A DNA stretch of 64,000 nucleotides, taken from NCBI RefSeq assembly GCF_011801125.1, contig NZ_CP046171.1, positions 5,394,001 to 5,458,000 of the forward strand. The letters run 5' to 3'. Below the pieces are notes generated by a model that did not search any database, was not told the origin of the DNA, and saw only the letters and a program-made list of their open reading frames with translations. Origin of the DNA: Nocardia brasiliensis (lineage in GTDB: Bacteria; Actinomycetota; Actinomycetes; Mycobacteriales; Mycobacteriaceae). A program made the position numbers and the translations under genes. Below, one piece after another: positions 26,926 to 37,297 of the stretch (the first letter of the stretch is position 1; every line of letters starts with the position of its first letter).

Positions 26926-27153
26926 TCAGTTCCCGCCGTGGTGAGCTCGCACGGCGACTTCGCGGTCATGGGTGCGCCCGACGCGTTCAACTGGCTCGTC
27001 GGCCGCGCCGAAGGTCGACCGGCGCAACCCGGTTGCGATATTCGCACGCTGCCGTCGACCTTGCTCGACCCCGCCGCGATCGGCACCCTCGGCAGCAGCG
27101 TCGGCGCCGCACTGTCCGCGCTGCTCGGCCTGCCGCTCGGAGTGGGCCGCTGA
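26926..27153 (+). pseudogene. C-terminal fragment of a second secretory lipase
   Basis: The frame reads VVSSHGDFAVMGAPDAFNWL, then GRAEGRPAQPGC and a hydrophobic Leu/Gly-rich tail to a TGA. This matches the end of secretory lipases, where the catalytic histidine is followed by a GAP..A..WL segment and a cysteine. All upstream parts, including the signal peptide and the GxSxG elbow, are missing, and an in-frame TGA lies at 26923. It faces away from the regulator fragment, so the pair looks like a divergent regulator/lipase unit from which the shared middle was deleted. Confidence 0.72.
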
Positions 27154-27160
27154 CCGAGGA

Positions 27161-28120
27161 TCAGCAGCGCGCTCGTTCCCTGGCGAGGGAGCGAGCGCGC
27201 TGTTCCTCGAATCTGGGGATCTTCACCTGCTCGAGATCGTCGAGATAGGCGCCGAGACGCTCCCGGATCTGCTCGCCTCGGGCGCTGAAATCGGTGCGGC
27301 CGAAGATGTTCCACTGCCGCAGCACCGGGGTCAGCACCTCCTCGAAGTGCTGGCGCAGGTCGTAGACGCCGTGCTTGGCCATCAGCACACCATTGCGCCG
27401 GAAGTTCGGCATGCCGGCGCCTGGCATCTGGAAATTCCGCACGATGGCCTCGATCGCCGCGAGCGCCTGGTCGGGAATGAGATCGAGCGCGGTGCCGCAG
27501 ATCGTCCGATAGAAGATCATGTGCAGGTTCTCGTCGGAGGCGATGCGCTGCAACATCTTGTCCGCGACCGGGTCACCGCACACCCGACTGGTGTTGCGGT
27601 GCGTCACCCGGGTGGCCAGTTCCTGGAAGCTGACGTAGGCCACCGAATGCAGAAAGCCCGCACCGCTTTCCACGTCGGCCGTGCTCGCGCCGGAGGCGAA
27701 CCCGTTGGTCATGTGAATCATTCGGGCCTGTTCGAGGGCCACGGGATCGACACCGCGGGTCACCACGAGATAGTCCCGGATGACGGTGCTGTGACGCATC
27801 TCCTCGGCCGTCCAGCGGCCGACCCAGGTGCCCCACGCGCCGTCGCGGGAGAAGTTCTCGGCGATCTCGCGGTGGTAGGAGGGCAGGTTGTCCTCGGTGA
27901 GCAGATTGGTGATCATGGCGGCCTTGGCCACCTCACTGAGCTTCGATTGCTCTGCGTGCCAATCGGTTCCGCCCAGCATGGCGAAGTTGCGGCCCTCGTC
28001 CCACGGGATGTAGTCGTGCGGGTGCCAGTCCTTGGTCATCGACAGGTGCCGGTGCACACAGTCTTCGGCGATCGGTTCCAGCTCGGTCAGAATTTCGCGT
28101 TGGGTCAGCTCACGCTGCAC
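27161..28120 (-). CDS. acyl-ACP desaturase (diiron, DesA type)
   Basis: A 319-residue soluble acyl-ACP desaturase that introduces a double bond into ACP-bound fatty acids, related to mycobacterial DesA1/DesA2. Diiron ligands are in the pattern TEDNLPSYHR (about residues 75-84), EEMRHS (about 106-111), and DENLHM (about 195-200). FEEVLTPVLRQWNIF at the C-terminal side is typical. The start is the ATG at 28120 with an AGGTAGG-like site upstream. The last 12 codons (QRARSLARERARC) coincide with a hairpin, so the natural C-terminus may have been extended. The HPF-like gene lies immediately upstream, 10 bases away on the same strand, so the two form an operon. Confidence 0.92.
   Translation of the reverse strand: MQRELTQREILTELEPIAEDCVHRHLSMTKDWHPHDYIPWDEGRNFAMLGGTDWHAEQSKLSEVAKAAMITNLLTEDNLPSYHREIAENFSRDGAWGTWVGRWTAEEMRHSTVIRDYLVVTRGVDPVALEQARMIHMTNGFASGASTADVESGAGFLHSVAYVSFQELATRVTHRNTSRVCGDPVADKMLQRIASDENLHMIFYRTICGTALDLIPDQALAAIEAIVRNFQMPGAGMPNFRRNGVLMAKHGVYDLRQHFEEVLTPVLRQWNIFGRTDFSARGEQIRERLGAYLDDLEQVKIPRFEEQRARSLARERARC
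27165..27202. terminator. hairpin embedded in the desaturase 3' end
   Basis: An inverted repeat with 17-base arms (CAGCGCGCTCGTTCCCT and its complement with one mismatch) and a four-base loop lies inside the last codons of the desaturase gene and 12 bases after the stop of the lipase relic on the other strand. It has the form of a bidirectional terminator, but on the minus strand it is translated. Confidence 0.75.
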
Positions 28121-28129
28121 GCTCGATGC

Positions 28130-28891
28130 CTACCTTTCGATGTCGGATGATGTGACCGAGGTGAGGTCGCCGTCGTAGCGGCGATAGAGCAGCCGTCCTC
28201 GGCCGCTGCACGGATCGGTGCAGAACAGGAACGGTAAGCCGTACTCGCACAACCGTTGTGCGGCTTCGCGCTCGGTGAGATGGGGCGTCGGGTCGGGACG
28301 CACGGTGAGCTCGGCGGGCACCGCTCCGGTGGGCAGCCCGAGCCGGTGCTGCCGGGCCAGTCGCACACCGCCTGGACCCGCCCGGTACACCACCGCGTCC
28401 ATCCCCGTCTCGGCATCGACGAACAGGTGCGCGTCGTAGTCCATCGTGGCGAGTATCGAAACAGCTTCGGCCACGGTGACATTCGACAACGCGCAGCGTT
28501 TGCGGCGCGCCACCGGCCTGAGCTCGGAGCTACGCGCCAGCAGCGGCCGCCGGGAATCCGGCCAGCGTGGGCGCACTACCCCGGCACGCACGCCGTCGAG
28601 TATCCGGTCCAGTCGCTCGGCGGCGAACATCGCCGCGAAACCGCCGGGCCCGATCGCCTGCGCGCGCACCGGCAGCTCCCCCATCTCGAGGTTGACCTGC
28701 ACCAGCACCGGACCTTCCGGCCGCACGCCGGTGCCGATCCGCACCCGCGCGAGCGCGTCGAGCCGATGCCTGCGCAGCACCCAGCCGATCGTGCGCCGCG
28801 CCTGCGCGCATTGCGCGTCGGTCACCGCACCGCAGGTGGTGACCAGCGGCGTCGTGCCAGGCCCCGGGTGACCGAGCTCGGCAACTGTCAT
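28130..28891 (-). CDS. HPF/RaiA-like ribosome-associated protein with two C-terminal domains
   Basis: A 253-residue protein related to long-form ribosome hibernation factors, which silence or pair ribosomes in stress. Residues about 20-100 look like a diverged S30AE domain (basic, with RTIGWVLRRHRLDAL and a QVNLEMGELPVRAQ strand). Residues about 128-185 (KRCALSNVTVAEAVSILATM then DAVVYRAG) and again about 205-250 (LTEREAAQRLCEYGLPFLFC then GRLLYRRYDGDL) each match the HPF C-terminal dimerisation domain. Normal long HPF has one such domain, so this is a tandem version like dormancy-associated actinobacterial paralogues. The gene comes first in an operon with the acyl-ACP desaturase. Start ATG at 28891; the 250 bases upstream should hold the promoter. 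Confidence 0.8.
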   Translation of the reverse strand: MTVAELGHPGPGTTPLVTTCGAVTDAQCAQARRTIGWVLRRHRLDALARVRIGTGVRPEGPVLVQVNLEMGELPVRAQAIGPGGFAAMFAAERLDRILDGVRAGVVRPRWPDSRRPLLARSSELRPVARRKRCALSNVTVAEAVSILATMDYDAHLFVDAETGMDAVVYRAGPGGVRLARQHRLGLPTGAVPAELTVRPDPTPHLTEREAAQRLCEYGLPFLFCTDPCSGRGRLLYRRYDGDLTSVTSSDIER

Positions 28892-29101
28892 GACATGGCC
28901 CCGCTTCCTCTAGTCCGGCACGCTCAGCCGTCCCATGCCATCACCGGGCGCGCACGAGCGGACAGAGCCGAAGGTCACGGTGCGCGGGGACCGACGACCC
29001 GAACAAGACCTCTCCGCACGTCCGCCGGATTCCCCTCGTCCCGCTACCGGCGGGCATCATCGAGGTCGAACACGAGGGCCGAAACGGGTCGCGCGAAAAC
29101 G

Positions 29102-29135
29102 ACGAGGGTGGCACCCGCCGGAGTGCCACCCTCGT
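29102..29135 (-). terminator. acyl-CoA dehydrogenase terminator
   Basis: A perfect 13-bp stem (ACGAGGGTGGCAC and complement) with an eight-base loop begins 15 bases beyond the stop of the minus-strand acyl-CoA dehydrogenase gene. Confidence 0.9.
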
Positions 29136-29149
29136 GAAATGTCTTGGAG

Positions 29150-30295
29150 TCAGGAAAGTTTCAGCGAACGCCCGATGATCTCCTTCATGATCTCGGTGGT
29201 GCCGCCGTAGATGGTCTGGACCCGGGCGTCCATGTACGCCTTGGCGATCGGGTATTCCTTCATGTAGCCGTAGCCACCGTGCAGCTGCAGGCACCGGTCG
29301 ATGAGCTCGACCTGCTCCTCGGTGCTCCACCACTTGGCCATCGCGGCGTCCTCGACCGAAAGACGTCCGGCATTGAGGTCTTCGATGAATCGATCGACCA
29401 GCACACGCACCGCCGTGGTCTTGGTGGCCAGCTCGGCGAGCACGAAGCGGGTGTTCTGCAGGGCGCCGATCGGCTTGCCGAAGGCCTTGCGATCGCGGAC
29501 GTACTGACAGGTCATGTCCAGGCAGGCCTCCATCGCCGCGGCCGCCATGACGGCGATGGACAGGCGCTCCTGCGGGAGGTTCTGCATCAGGTGGATGAAG
29601 CCGCTACCCTCCTGACCGAGCAGATTGGCGTTGGGCACCCGGACGTCGGTGAAGGTGAGTTCGGCGGTGTCCTGTGCCTTGAGGCCGAGCTTGTCCAGGT
29701 TGCGGCCGCGCTCGAAGCCGGGCATGCCGCGCTCGACCACGAGCAGGCTGAAGCCCATGGCACCCTTGTCGGGGTCGGTCTGCGCGACCACGATGACGAT
29801 GTCGGAGTTGATGCCGTTGGTGATGAACGTCTTGGCGCCGTTGAGCACCCAGTCGTCACCGTCGCGGACCGCGCGGGTCTTGATGCCCTGCAGATCCGAG
29901 CCGGTACCCGGCTCGGTCATCGCGATCGCGGTGATGATCTCGCCCGCACAGAAGCCGGGCAGCCAGCGCTGCTTCTGCTCCTCGTTGGCCAACTCCAGCA
30001 GATAAGGCGCGATCACATCGTTGTGCAGGGCGAAGCCCAGGCCGGAGTACTGACCGCGCACCGACTCCTCGGCGACGATGGCGTTGTAGCGAAAGTCCTT
30101 GACCCCGCCGCCACCGTACTCCTCGGGCATGGCCATGCCGAGAAAGCCCTGCTTGCCCGCCTCCAGCCATACCGAACGGTCGACGATGCCCTGTTCTTCC
30201 CACTGCGCGTGGTTCGGTGCGACGTGCTGATCGAGAAACTTGCGGAACGACTCCCGGAACAGTTCGTGCTCGGGTTCGAACAGTGTGCGCTCCAC
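29150..30295 (-). CDS. long-chain-type acyl-CoA dehydrogenase
   Basis: A 381-residue FAD enzyme catalysing the first step of fatty-acid beta-oxidation. It carries the flavin and substrate signatures AMTEPGTGSDLQGI (about 125-138), FITNGINSD and the C-terminal QLHGGYGYMKEYPIAKAYMD. The IYGGTTEIMKE motif has Gly where medium-chain enzymes have the catalytic Glu. The LPQERLSI segment at about 240 supplies a glutamate at the position used as base in mammalian long-chain acyl-CoA dehydrogenase (ACADL), which this protein resembles throughout. The start is the ATG at 30295 (MERTLFEPEHELFRES), with an AGGAGG-type site upstream. It is monocistronic with a strong terminator. Confidence 0.94.
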   Translation of the reverse strand: MERTLFEPEHELFRESFRKFLDQHVAPNHAQWEEQGIVDRSVWLEAGKQGFLGMAMPEEYGGGGVKDFRYNAIVAEESVRGQYSGLGFALHNDVIAPYLLELANEEQKQRWLPGFCAGEIITAIAMTEPGTGSDLQGIKTRAVRDGDDWVLNGAKTFITNGINSDIVIVVAQTDPDKGAMGFSLLVVERGMPGFERGRNLDKLGLKAQDTAELTFTDVRVPNANLLGQEGSGFIHLMQNLPQERLSIAVMAAAAMEACLDMTCQYVRDRKAFGKPIGALQNTRFVLAELATKTTAVRVLVDRFIEDLNAGRLSVEDAAMAKWWSTEEQVELIDRCLQLHGGYGYMKEYPIAKAYMDARVQTIYGGTTEIMKEIIGRSLKLS

Positions 30296-30539
30296 ACCAA
30301 CCTCCTAGTGACCACACCGGCCGGACCACACCGACCCGTCGTTGCGACCTACGGTACCCGGAACCAGAATCGCTGTTCACTTCTGGGGCGGAATTGTTGC
30401 CCGACCAGGCACGGCACGCACGCCGCCGCGATCGGGCAGAGATTCGCCGCAAACCGCGGTGGCCTGGCCCACACTATTGCGACCCGGTGTTAACCCGCAG
30501 TCCAACTTCCGGTGAACACCGGCGTGCGACCGTTGGGCA

Positions 30540-32528
30540 ATGGCGGCGACCCTCATCGCGACGGCTCCGACCGGTTCCGTTGCGCCTTCCCCCGATCCGG
30601 CAGACCCTCCCCCGGCACGCCCGGCCGAGCGCATCGGACTGGCCGCGCTGTTGGCCGGCACCGCGATCGCCTATCTGTGGCACATCACGGTCAACGGTAT
30701 GGCGAACAACTTCTACGCCGGCGCCGCCTGGGCTGGTGCGCAGAATTGGAAGGCGCTGCTGTTCGGTTCGCTGGACCCCGCCAACTTCATCACCGTCGAC
30801 AAGCCGCCGGTCTCCCAATGGATCATGGGACTCTCCGGTCAGCTGTTCGGCTTCAGCAGCGCGAGCATGCTCGTGCCGCAGGCACTCATGGCGGTGGGCG
30901 CGGTCGCGCTGCTCTATGCCGCGGTCGCGCGGGCCACGGGTAGCCGCGGCGCGGGCCTGCTCGCTGGTGCCGTCCTGGCGGCGACGCCGGTGGCGGCCAT
31001 GATGTTCCGCTACAACCACCCCGACGCGGTGATGGTGCTGCTGATGACCGCGGCCGCCTACTGCACGATCCGCGCCGCCGCGCACGCGCGCGGGCGCTGG
31101 CTCGTGCTGGCCGGTGTCGCGCTGGGGTTCGCCTTCCTGGCCAAGGTGCTCGAGGGGCTCATGGTGGCGCCCGCGCTCGCGCTGACCTATCTGCTCGTCG
31201 CACCGACCTCGGTGCGGAACAGGTTGTGGCACTTGGCCGGTGGCGCGGTCGCGCTGATCGTCTCGTCCGGCTGGTATGTGGCGCTGACGGCGCTGTGGCC
31301 CGCGTCGTCGCGGCCGTACCTGGCCGGCTCGACGGACAACACGTTCCTGAACACGGTGCTCGGCTACAACGGATTCGGCCGCTTCCTCGGCGACACCGCG
31401 CCGAGCGGCCGGATCGACCTCCCCGAGGGATATCAGGCGCCGCCCGGTTTGCTGCAGAGCTTCAACGACTTCGGCGGGCCAGGGGCGGGCAGGCTGTTCG
31501 CCGGCGAGAGCGGATTCGAGATCTCCTGGCTGATACCGGCGGCGTTGCTGGCGTTCGGTCTGGTCATCGCGTCCCGCCGGGGCAACCCGCGGACCGATCC
31601 GGTGCGCGGCGCGGCGTTGACGTTCGGGTTGTGGCTGGTCACGATGGGCGCCGCGTTCAGCGTGATGGGCGCGATCGAGCACTCGTACTACACCCTCGCC
31701 CTCGCACCCGCCGTCGCCGGTGTGCTCGCCATCGGCGTGCACGAACTGTGGCGTCGGCGCGAGGAGGCGTTCGGCAGGCTCGGCACCGCCGCCCTCGTCG
31801 CCGCCATGGGTGGCTGGGCTTTCGTTGTGCTGCAACGCAATTCCGAATGGCAGCCGTGGGTGCGCTGGACCATCGCCGGTGCGAGCGCGGTGGTCGTACT
31901 CGGATTGCTCGGCACCGCGCTACCGGCGACGGCCGCGGCGCGGACGGCGCGCAGGCGGGTCACGGCGATCCTGGTGGTCGTGGGAGTCATTGCCGGACTC
32001 GGTGGTTCGACCGCCTACGCGGCCGCGACGCTGCCGCAGGCACATGCGGGCCGCAGCCCCGTCGTCGGTCCGGCCAAACCCGCGGAGACCGGGATCGCGG
32101 CGCTCGTGCGGCGCCAGACCCAGAACTTCGCCGACGGCGGCGCGTTCACCGCGCCGCAGATCGTCGCGATGCTCGCGGGCTCATCGACCACCTGGTCTGC
32201 CGCGGTGGACCGCGGTTCGGTCGCCGCCGCACTCGAATTGGCCAGCCACACACCGGTGATCGCCATCGGCGGCTTCGCCGACACCGACCCGGTGCCGACC
32301 CTAGAGCAGTTCCAGGGCTTCGTCCGCGACCACGAACTCAGCTACTACCTGGTCCAGGAGATGCAACTACCCGCGACCTGGCGCACCGGCGCGCACGCTC
32401 CCAGCACGCCCACACCGCCATGGCAGGTCACCGGCAAACCCGAGATCGCGGACTGGGTCGCACACCACTACCCCGCCACCCGCATCGGCAACATCGCCGT
32501 CTACGACCTCACCGCCCACCCCAACTGA
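30540..32528 (+). CDS. GT39/ArnT-type membrane glycosyltransferase
   Basis: A 662-residue polytopic membrane protein of the PMT/ArnT superfamily (YkcA/YkcB-like), expected to transfer a sugar from a polyprenyl-phosphate carrier to an envelope acceptor. The first extracytoplasmic loop carries YAGAAWAGAQNWKALLFGSL and then FITVDKPPVSQWIMGL, the signature of this subfamily. About 11-13 helices follow, then a soluble C-terminal domain from about residue 500 ending IGNIAVYDLTAHPN. The ATG at 30540 gives a short Pro/Ala-rich cytoplasmic tail before the first helix. A fragmented paralogue remains at 13919-14115. The gene is monocistronic; the acceptor cannot be predicted. Confidence 0.9.
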   Translation: MAATLIATAPTGSVAPSPDPADPPPARPAERIGLAALLAGTAIAYLWHITVNGMANNFYAGAAWAGAQNWKALLFGSLDPANFITVDKPPVSQWIMGLSGQLFGFSSASMLVPQALMAVGAVALLYAAVARATGSRGAGLLAGAVLAATPVAAMMFRYNHPDAVMVLLMTAAAYCTIRAAAHARGRWLVLAGVALGFAFLAKVLEGLMVAPALALTYLLVAPTSVRNRLWHLAGGAVALIVSSGWYVALTALWPASSRPYLAGSTDNTFLNTVLGYNGFGRFLGDTAPSGRIDLPEGYQAPPGLLQSFNDFGGPGAGRLFAGESGFEISWLIPAALLAFGLVIASRRGNPRTDPVRGAALTFGLWLVTMGAAFSVMGAIEHSYYTLALAPAVAGVLAIGVHELWRRREEAFGRLGTAALVAAMGGWAFVVLQRNSEWQPWVRWTIAGASAVVVLGLLGTALPATAAARTARRRVTAILVVVGVIAGLGGSTAYAAATLPQAHAGRSPVVGPAKPAETGIAALVRRQTQNFADGGAFTAPQIVAMLAGSSTTWSAAVDRGSVAAALELASHTPVIAIGGFADTDPVPTLEQFQGFVRDHELSYYLVQEMQLPATWRTGAHAPSTPTPPWQVTGKPEIADWVAHHYPATRIGNIAVYDLTAHPN

Positions 32529-32550
32529 GGACCCCCAGGCCCGTAGTGGG

Positions 32551-33456
32551 TCAGCGGCGGAGCCAGTCGCGCAGACGACCGGTCAGGTGGCGGCCGGAGT
32601 CGCGATCGCGTTCGGCGAAAAGGAATTTCAGCTCCTCCTCTAGCGCCTTGCGCGTGACGTCGCGCAATTCCTTTGCGGCCGTAGCGCGGTCAGGGGCGTC
32701 GCGCCACGGGGCCGGATCGATGGGGGTGCCCGCGGAGAAGTAGAAGCGTTCCGGGCGGGGCAGCACGGTGGGACCGATGCCGCGCAGCAGCGGTGGGGTC
32801 AGATCGGGGTTGAGGCCGAGGGCTTGCACGGTCCAGCGCAGCGGGCGCAGCACCGGATGGTCGCCGTCGACGACGATGTCGTAGGCGTCGTCGACACCGA
32901 TCATCGCGACCGGCACGATCGGCGCGCCCGCTTCGATCGCCATGCGGGCGAAGCCGCTGCGGCCCTCCCATTTGAGAACGTACTTCTCGTTCTTGCGGCG
33001 CACCGCCTCACGCCCGCCACCGGGGAACACGATGACGGCGTCCCCGCGGCGCAGCAGGGCGAGGCAGTTGCCCCGGGTGCCGCGGACCGCGCCGTAGCGG
33101 TGCAGGAAATGCCGCAGGCCGGGCACGGCGATCAGCACGTTCTCGGCGAGCCCGCGGATCAGCCTGCCGCGGCGACGCAGCACCTCCGGCAGCAGCAGCG
33201 GGGCGTCGATCCCGCCCATCAGGTTGTGGTTGCCGACCAGCAGCACGGGGCCTTCGGCCGGAATGTTGTCCAGGCCGTAGAAGCGCGGGCTGGTCCACGC
33301 GCGCAGCGGCGCGAGCAGCGTCTCGATCACCCGCACGTCGGTGTCGGTCAGCGAGACGTGCAGTGGCGCACCGTCGCTGAGCGCCGGTTGCTCGTGCTCG
33401 AGTACGTCCGACTGCCGATCTCCGATACCGGCCGACCCCGCGCGGTCGTGCGACAT
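32551..33456 (-). CDS. PlsC-type lysophospholipid acyltransferase family protein
   Basis: A 301-residue acyltransferase of the LPLAT superfamily (TMEM68/DGAT-like branch). The acceptor motif is GNHNLMGGID at about residues 81-90, followed by GAVRGTRGNCLALLRRGD, and the FPGGGREAVRRKNEKYVLKW segment at about 145-165, the equivalent of the EGTR block. IVPVAMIGVDDAYDIV is the fourth block. It is expected to acylate a glycerolipid or a related alcohol at the inner membrane face, possibly in triacylglycerol or wax ester metabolism, but the substrate is unknown. The ATG at 33456 has AGGAGGG seven bases upstream. Convergent with the glycosyltransferase gene. Confidence 0.88.
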   Translation of the reverse strand: MSHDRAGSAGIGDRQSDVLEHEQPALSDGAPLHVSLTDTDVRVIETLLAPLRAWTSPRFYGLDNIPAEGPVLLVGNHNLMGGIDAPLLLPEVLRRRGRLIRGLAENVLIAVPGLRHFLHRYGAVRGTRGNCLALLRRGDAVIVFPGGGREAVRRKNEKYVLKWEGRSGFARMAIEAGAPIVPVAMIGVDDAYDIVVDGDHPVLRPLRWTVQALGLNPDLTPPLLRGIGPTVLPRPERFYFSAGTPIDPAPWRDAPDRATAAKELRDVTRKALEEELKFLFAERDRDSGRHLTGRLRDWLRR

Positions 33457-33858
33457 AGCACCCTCCTGATGTCGTTGCGACCGACGATAGCGTAACGAAA
33501 ACCACTGTGTCGCATCGCATGTGAGCCCCGCCACAGCCCGACCGGTCTGCTCCGCGCAGCCAGGGACCAGCTTTCGAGCGACTCTTCACCGCGAGACCCG
33601 CGAGCGCGACGCCGTGACATCGCACGCGACGCACCCGAGTCCGTCGACCGCCCGGACGACGCCGCGAACACCGACCGACCACGATGTGAGCGACTTAACG
33701 CCGCCGATCAACGCCTCACCCATCAGCTCCGCGCTTCCACACGCCGCAGTACCGCTGGGCGCATGGTGCTCATGCGGACGCCGAGCTCCCGGCACTTCGC
33801 ACGTGGTCAGCGGGTGCGGGAACGCGGACCTGGTGTGCGAAGTTCGGCCGGGACCGGG
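33457..33858. other. intergenic stretch, no gene recognised
   Basis: These 400 bases between hflX and the acyltransferase show no frame with protein-like composition or ribosome site on either strand. The acyltransferase promoter should lie near 33480-33510, where the minus strand has TTACGCTATC. No clear hairpin follows hflX. Confidence 0.5.
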
Positions 33859-35457
<1,599 letters not shown>

Positions 35458-35545
35458 ACAACGTCCATGGTCCCACGAGATACCGACATGGCGCATTCGG
35501 ATATTCGGCACCGCCGTGCCACGCGTGTCCCGATCCGAGCTCGCC

Positions 35546-36436
35546 TCAGAGCCCCAGCCACCAGCTTTCGGCGATCCGGCCCGAGGCGAGCAGCACCGAC
35601 GGCCCGCGCAGCGTCGCGACGCCCTCGACCAGCCCGACGGTCACTTCGCCGCCCGGAACGCGCACCCGCACCTCGCCGCTGTCGGTGCCGACGCGGAAGC
35701 CATCGCGCACCAGTGCCGCGGTCGCCGCGGCAACGGTTCCGGTTCCGCAGGAACGGGTTTCGCCGACACCGCGTTCGTAGACCCGCATGTCCACGGCACG
35801 GTCGGCGTCGAGCGCGGTCAGGATCTCCACGTTGACCCCGTGCGGGAACAGGTCGGGGTCGTAGCCCGGGGGCACGCTGAGGTCGAGCTTGCCGAGGGCG
35901 TCCACGGTCAGCTCGGGGTCGACACAGGCCAGATGCGGGTTGCCGACGTCGATCCCGATGCCCTGGTAGCCCCAGCCCGCGATGGTGGCGGTGGATTCGC
36001 CGAGTTCGCGAACCCGGCCCATGTCGACGGTGACCTCGCCGTCGACCGCGGTCGCGGCGTGCACGACCACCGGGCGTCCCCCCGCGCGGCTACCCACCAC
36101 GAACGTATCGCTCGATTCGAGCCCGGACGCCACCAGGTAGTGCGCGAACACGCGGGTGCCGTTGCCGCACATCTCGGCGATCGAGCCGTCGGCGTTGCGG
36201 TAGTCCATGAACCAGTCGTTCTCGCGCACGCCATCGGGCAGTTCGGTGAGCACGCCCGCGGCTCGCAACGCCGCGGCGCGCGCGACCCGCAGCACCCCGT
36301 CGGCGCCCAGGCCACGCTGGCGATCACACAGCGCGCTCACCCGCGCCGGGGTCAGCTCCAGCCGAACCTCGGGGTCGGGCAGCACCACGAAATCGTTCTG
36401 GGTGCCGTGCCCCTTGGCGAACTCGAAATCCGACAC
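35546..36436 (-). CDS. dapF: diaminopimelate epimerase
   Basis: DapF converts LL- to meso-diaminopimelate for lysine and peptidoglycan synthesis. The 296-residue protein shows the two catalytic cysteines in EMCGNGTR (about residue 89) and [10 protein letters not shown] (about 227), the [11 protein letters not shown] start block and VNVEIL. Its place between hflX and miaA matches Rv2726c. The start is the ATG at 36436, with AGGGAGAA upstream. The preceding SpoU methyltransferase gene ends 24 bases upstream, so dapF is likely the last or penultimate gene of the same transcript. Confidence 0.97.
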   Translation of the reverse strand: MSDFEFAKGHGTQNDFVVLPDPEVRLELTPARVSALCDRQRGLGADGVLRVARAAALRAAGVLTELPDGVRENDWFMDYRNADGSIAEMCGNGTRVFAHYLVASGLESSDTFVVGSRAGGRPVVVHAATAVDGEVTVDMGRVRELGESTATIAGWGYQGIGIDVGNPHLACVDPELTVDALGKLDLSVPPGYDPDLFPHGVNVEILTALDADRAVDMRVYERGVGETRSCGTGTVAAATAALVRDGFRVGTDSGEVRVRVPGGEVTVGLVEGVATLRGPSVLLASGRIAESWWLGL

Positions 36437-36460
36437 GTACGTGTTCTCCCTAATTCGTCG

Positions 36461-37297
36461 TCATTTGGCAAACGTCCGGCGCTGCCGGGAAATTTCATAG
36501 AGCGCCACGGCCGCCGCGGACGGCGCGCCGAGCGAACTGGCGGTGCCGCCCATCGGAATGTGCACCATGTCGTCACATGCTTGCTGCCAGGCCGCGCTCA
36601 TGCCACCCGTCTCGTTCCCGACCACGAGAATCGTCGCCTCGGTGAAGTCGTGATCATAGGCCGCGCGAGGGCCGTGCTCGTCGGTGCCGACGATCCGGGT
36701 CGGAATGCCGCGCCGCACTTGCCGATCCCGGAATTCGAGCACCTGCGCGGGACCGGCAGCGCGCAGCACCGGCATCGCGAACAGCGAACCGGTCGAGGCG
36801 CGCACGGCCTGCGGGTCGTACTGGTCGGCGCCGTGCCCGGTGACCACCACCCCGCTCGCGCCGAACGCGTCCGCCGAGCGGATCAGCGTGCCGAGGTTGC
36901 CCGGCGAATTCGGCCGATCGAACACCACGACCACGGGCGCGTCCTCGCCAGGCTCCCCCGGTTCGAAAGTGGCCAGATCCTCCTGACGCGAGACCGCGAC
37001 CGCCACCACTTCCGGTATGCCGCCGGTCTTTTCGCCCAGCTCGGCCATCAGCTCGGGCACCAGGCCGACCTGCGGGACGTCGCTGGTGTCGAGCAGCTGC
37101 CTGGCCCAGCTGGACAGCTCAGGCGTGCCGAGGCGGTAGAGCAGCGTCTCCAGCGGCCAGTCGTTGGCCAGCGCCTGGGTGATCGGCCGGACGCCCTGCA
37201 CCAGGAAGCGTCCGTCGCGGTGGCGTTTGGTGCGGTTGTTCAGGTAGGCCTGCCACACCTGGACGGAGGCGTTTCGCGTGCTCACACGTCGGGTCAC
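36461..37297 (-). CDS. SpoU/TrmH-family RNA 2'-O-methyltransferase
   Basis: A 278-residue AdoMet-dependent RNA ribose methyltransferase of the SPOUT (TrmH) family. The three knot motifs are present: [20 protein letters not shown] (about 135-155), [11 protein letters not shown] (about 220-230) and [20 protein letters not shown] (about 242-262). The N-terminal region ([22 protein letters not shown]) is an RNA-substrate-binding L30-like domain. The target (23S rRNA or tRNA) is not determined by sequence. The GTG at 37297 overlaps the miaA TGA by four bases (GTGA), which favours that start over the in-frame GTG 12 bases later. This gene is translationally coupled to miaA. Confidence 0.9.
   Translation of the reverse strand: MTRRVSTRNASVQVWQAYLNNRTKRHRDGRFLVQGVRPITQALANDWPLETLLYRLGTPELSSWARQLLDTSDVPQVGLVPELMAELGEKTGGIPEVVAVAVSRQEDLATFEPGEPGEDAPVVVVFDRPNSPGNLGTLIRSADAFGASGVVVTGHGADQYDPQAVRASTGSLFAMPVLRAAGPAQVLEFRDRQVRRGIPTRIVGTDEHGPRAAYDHDFTEATILVVGNETGGMSAAWQQACDDMVHIPMGGTASSLGAPSAAAVALYEISRQRRTFAK

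Noticed and set aside
15233..33456. Secondary-metabolite gene cluster
   Set aside because: The genes are independent envelope, lipid and sugar enzymes on both strands with separate terminators; there are no synthase modules.
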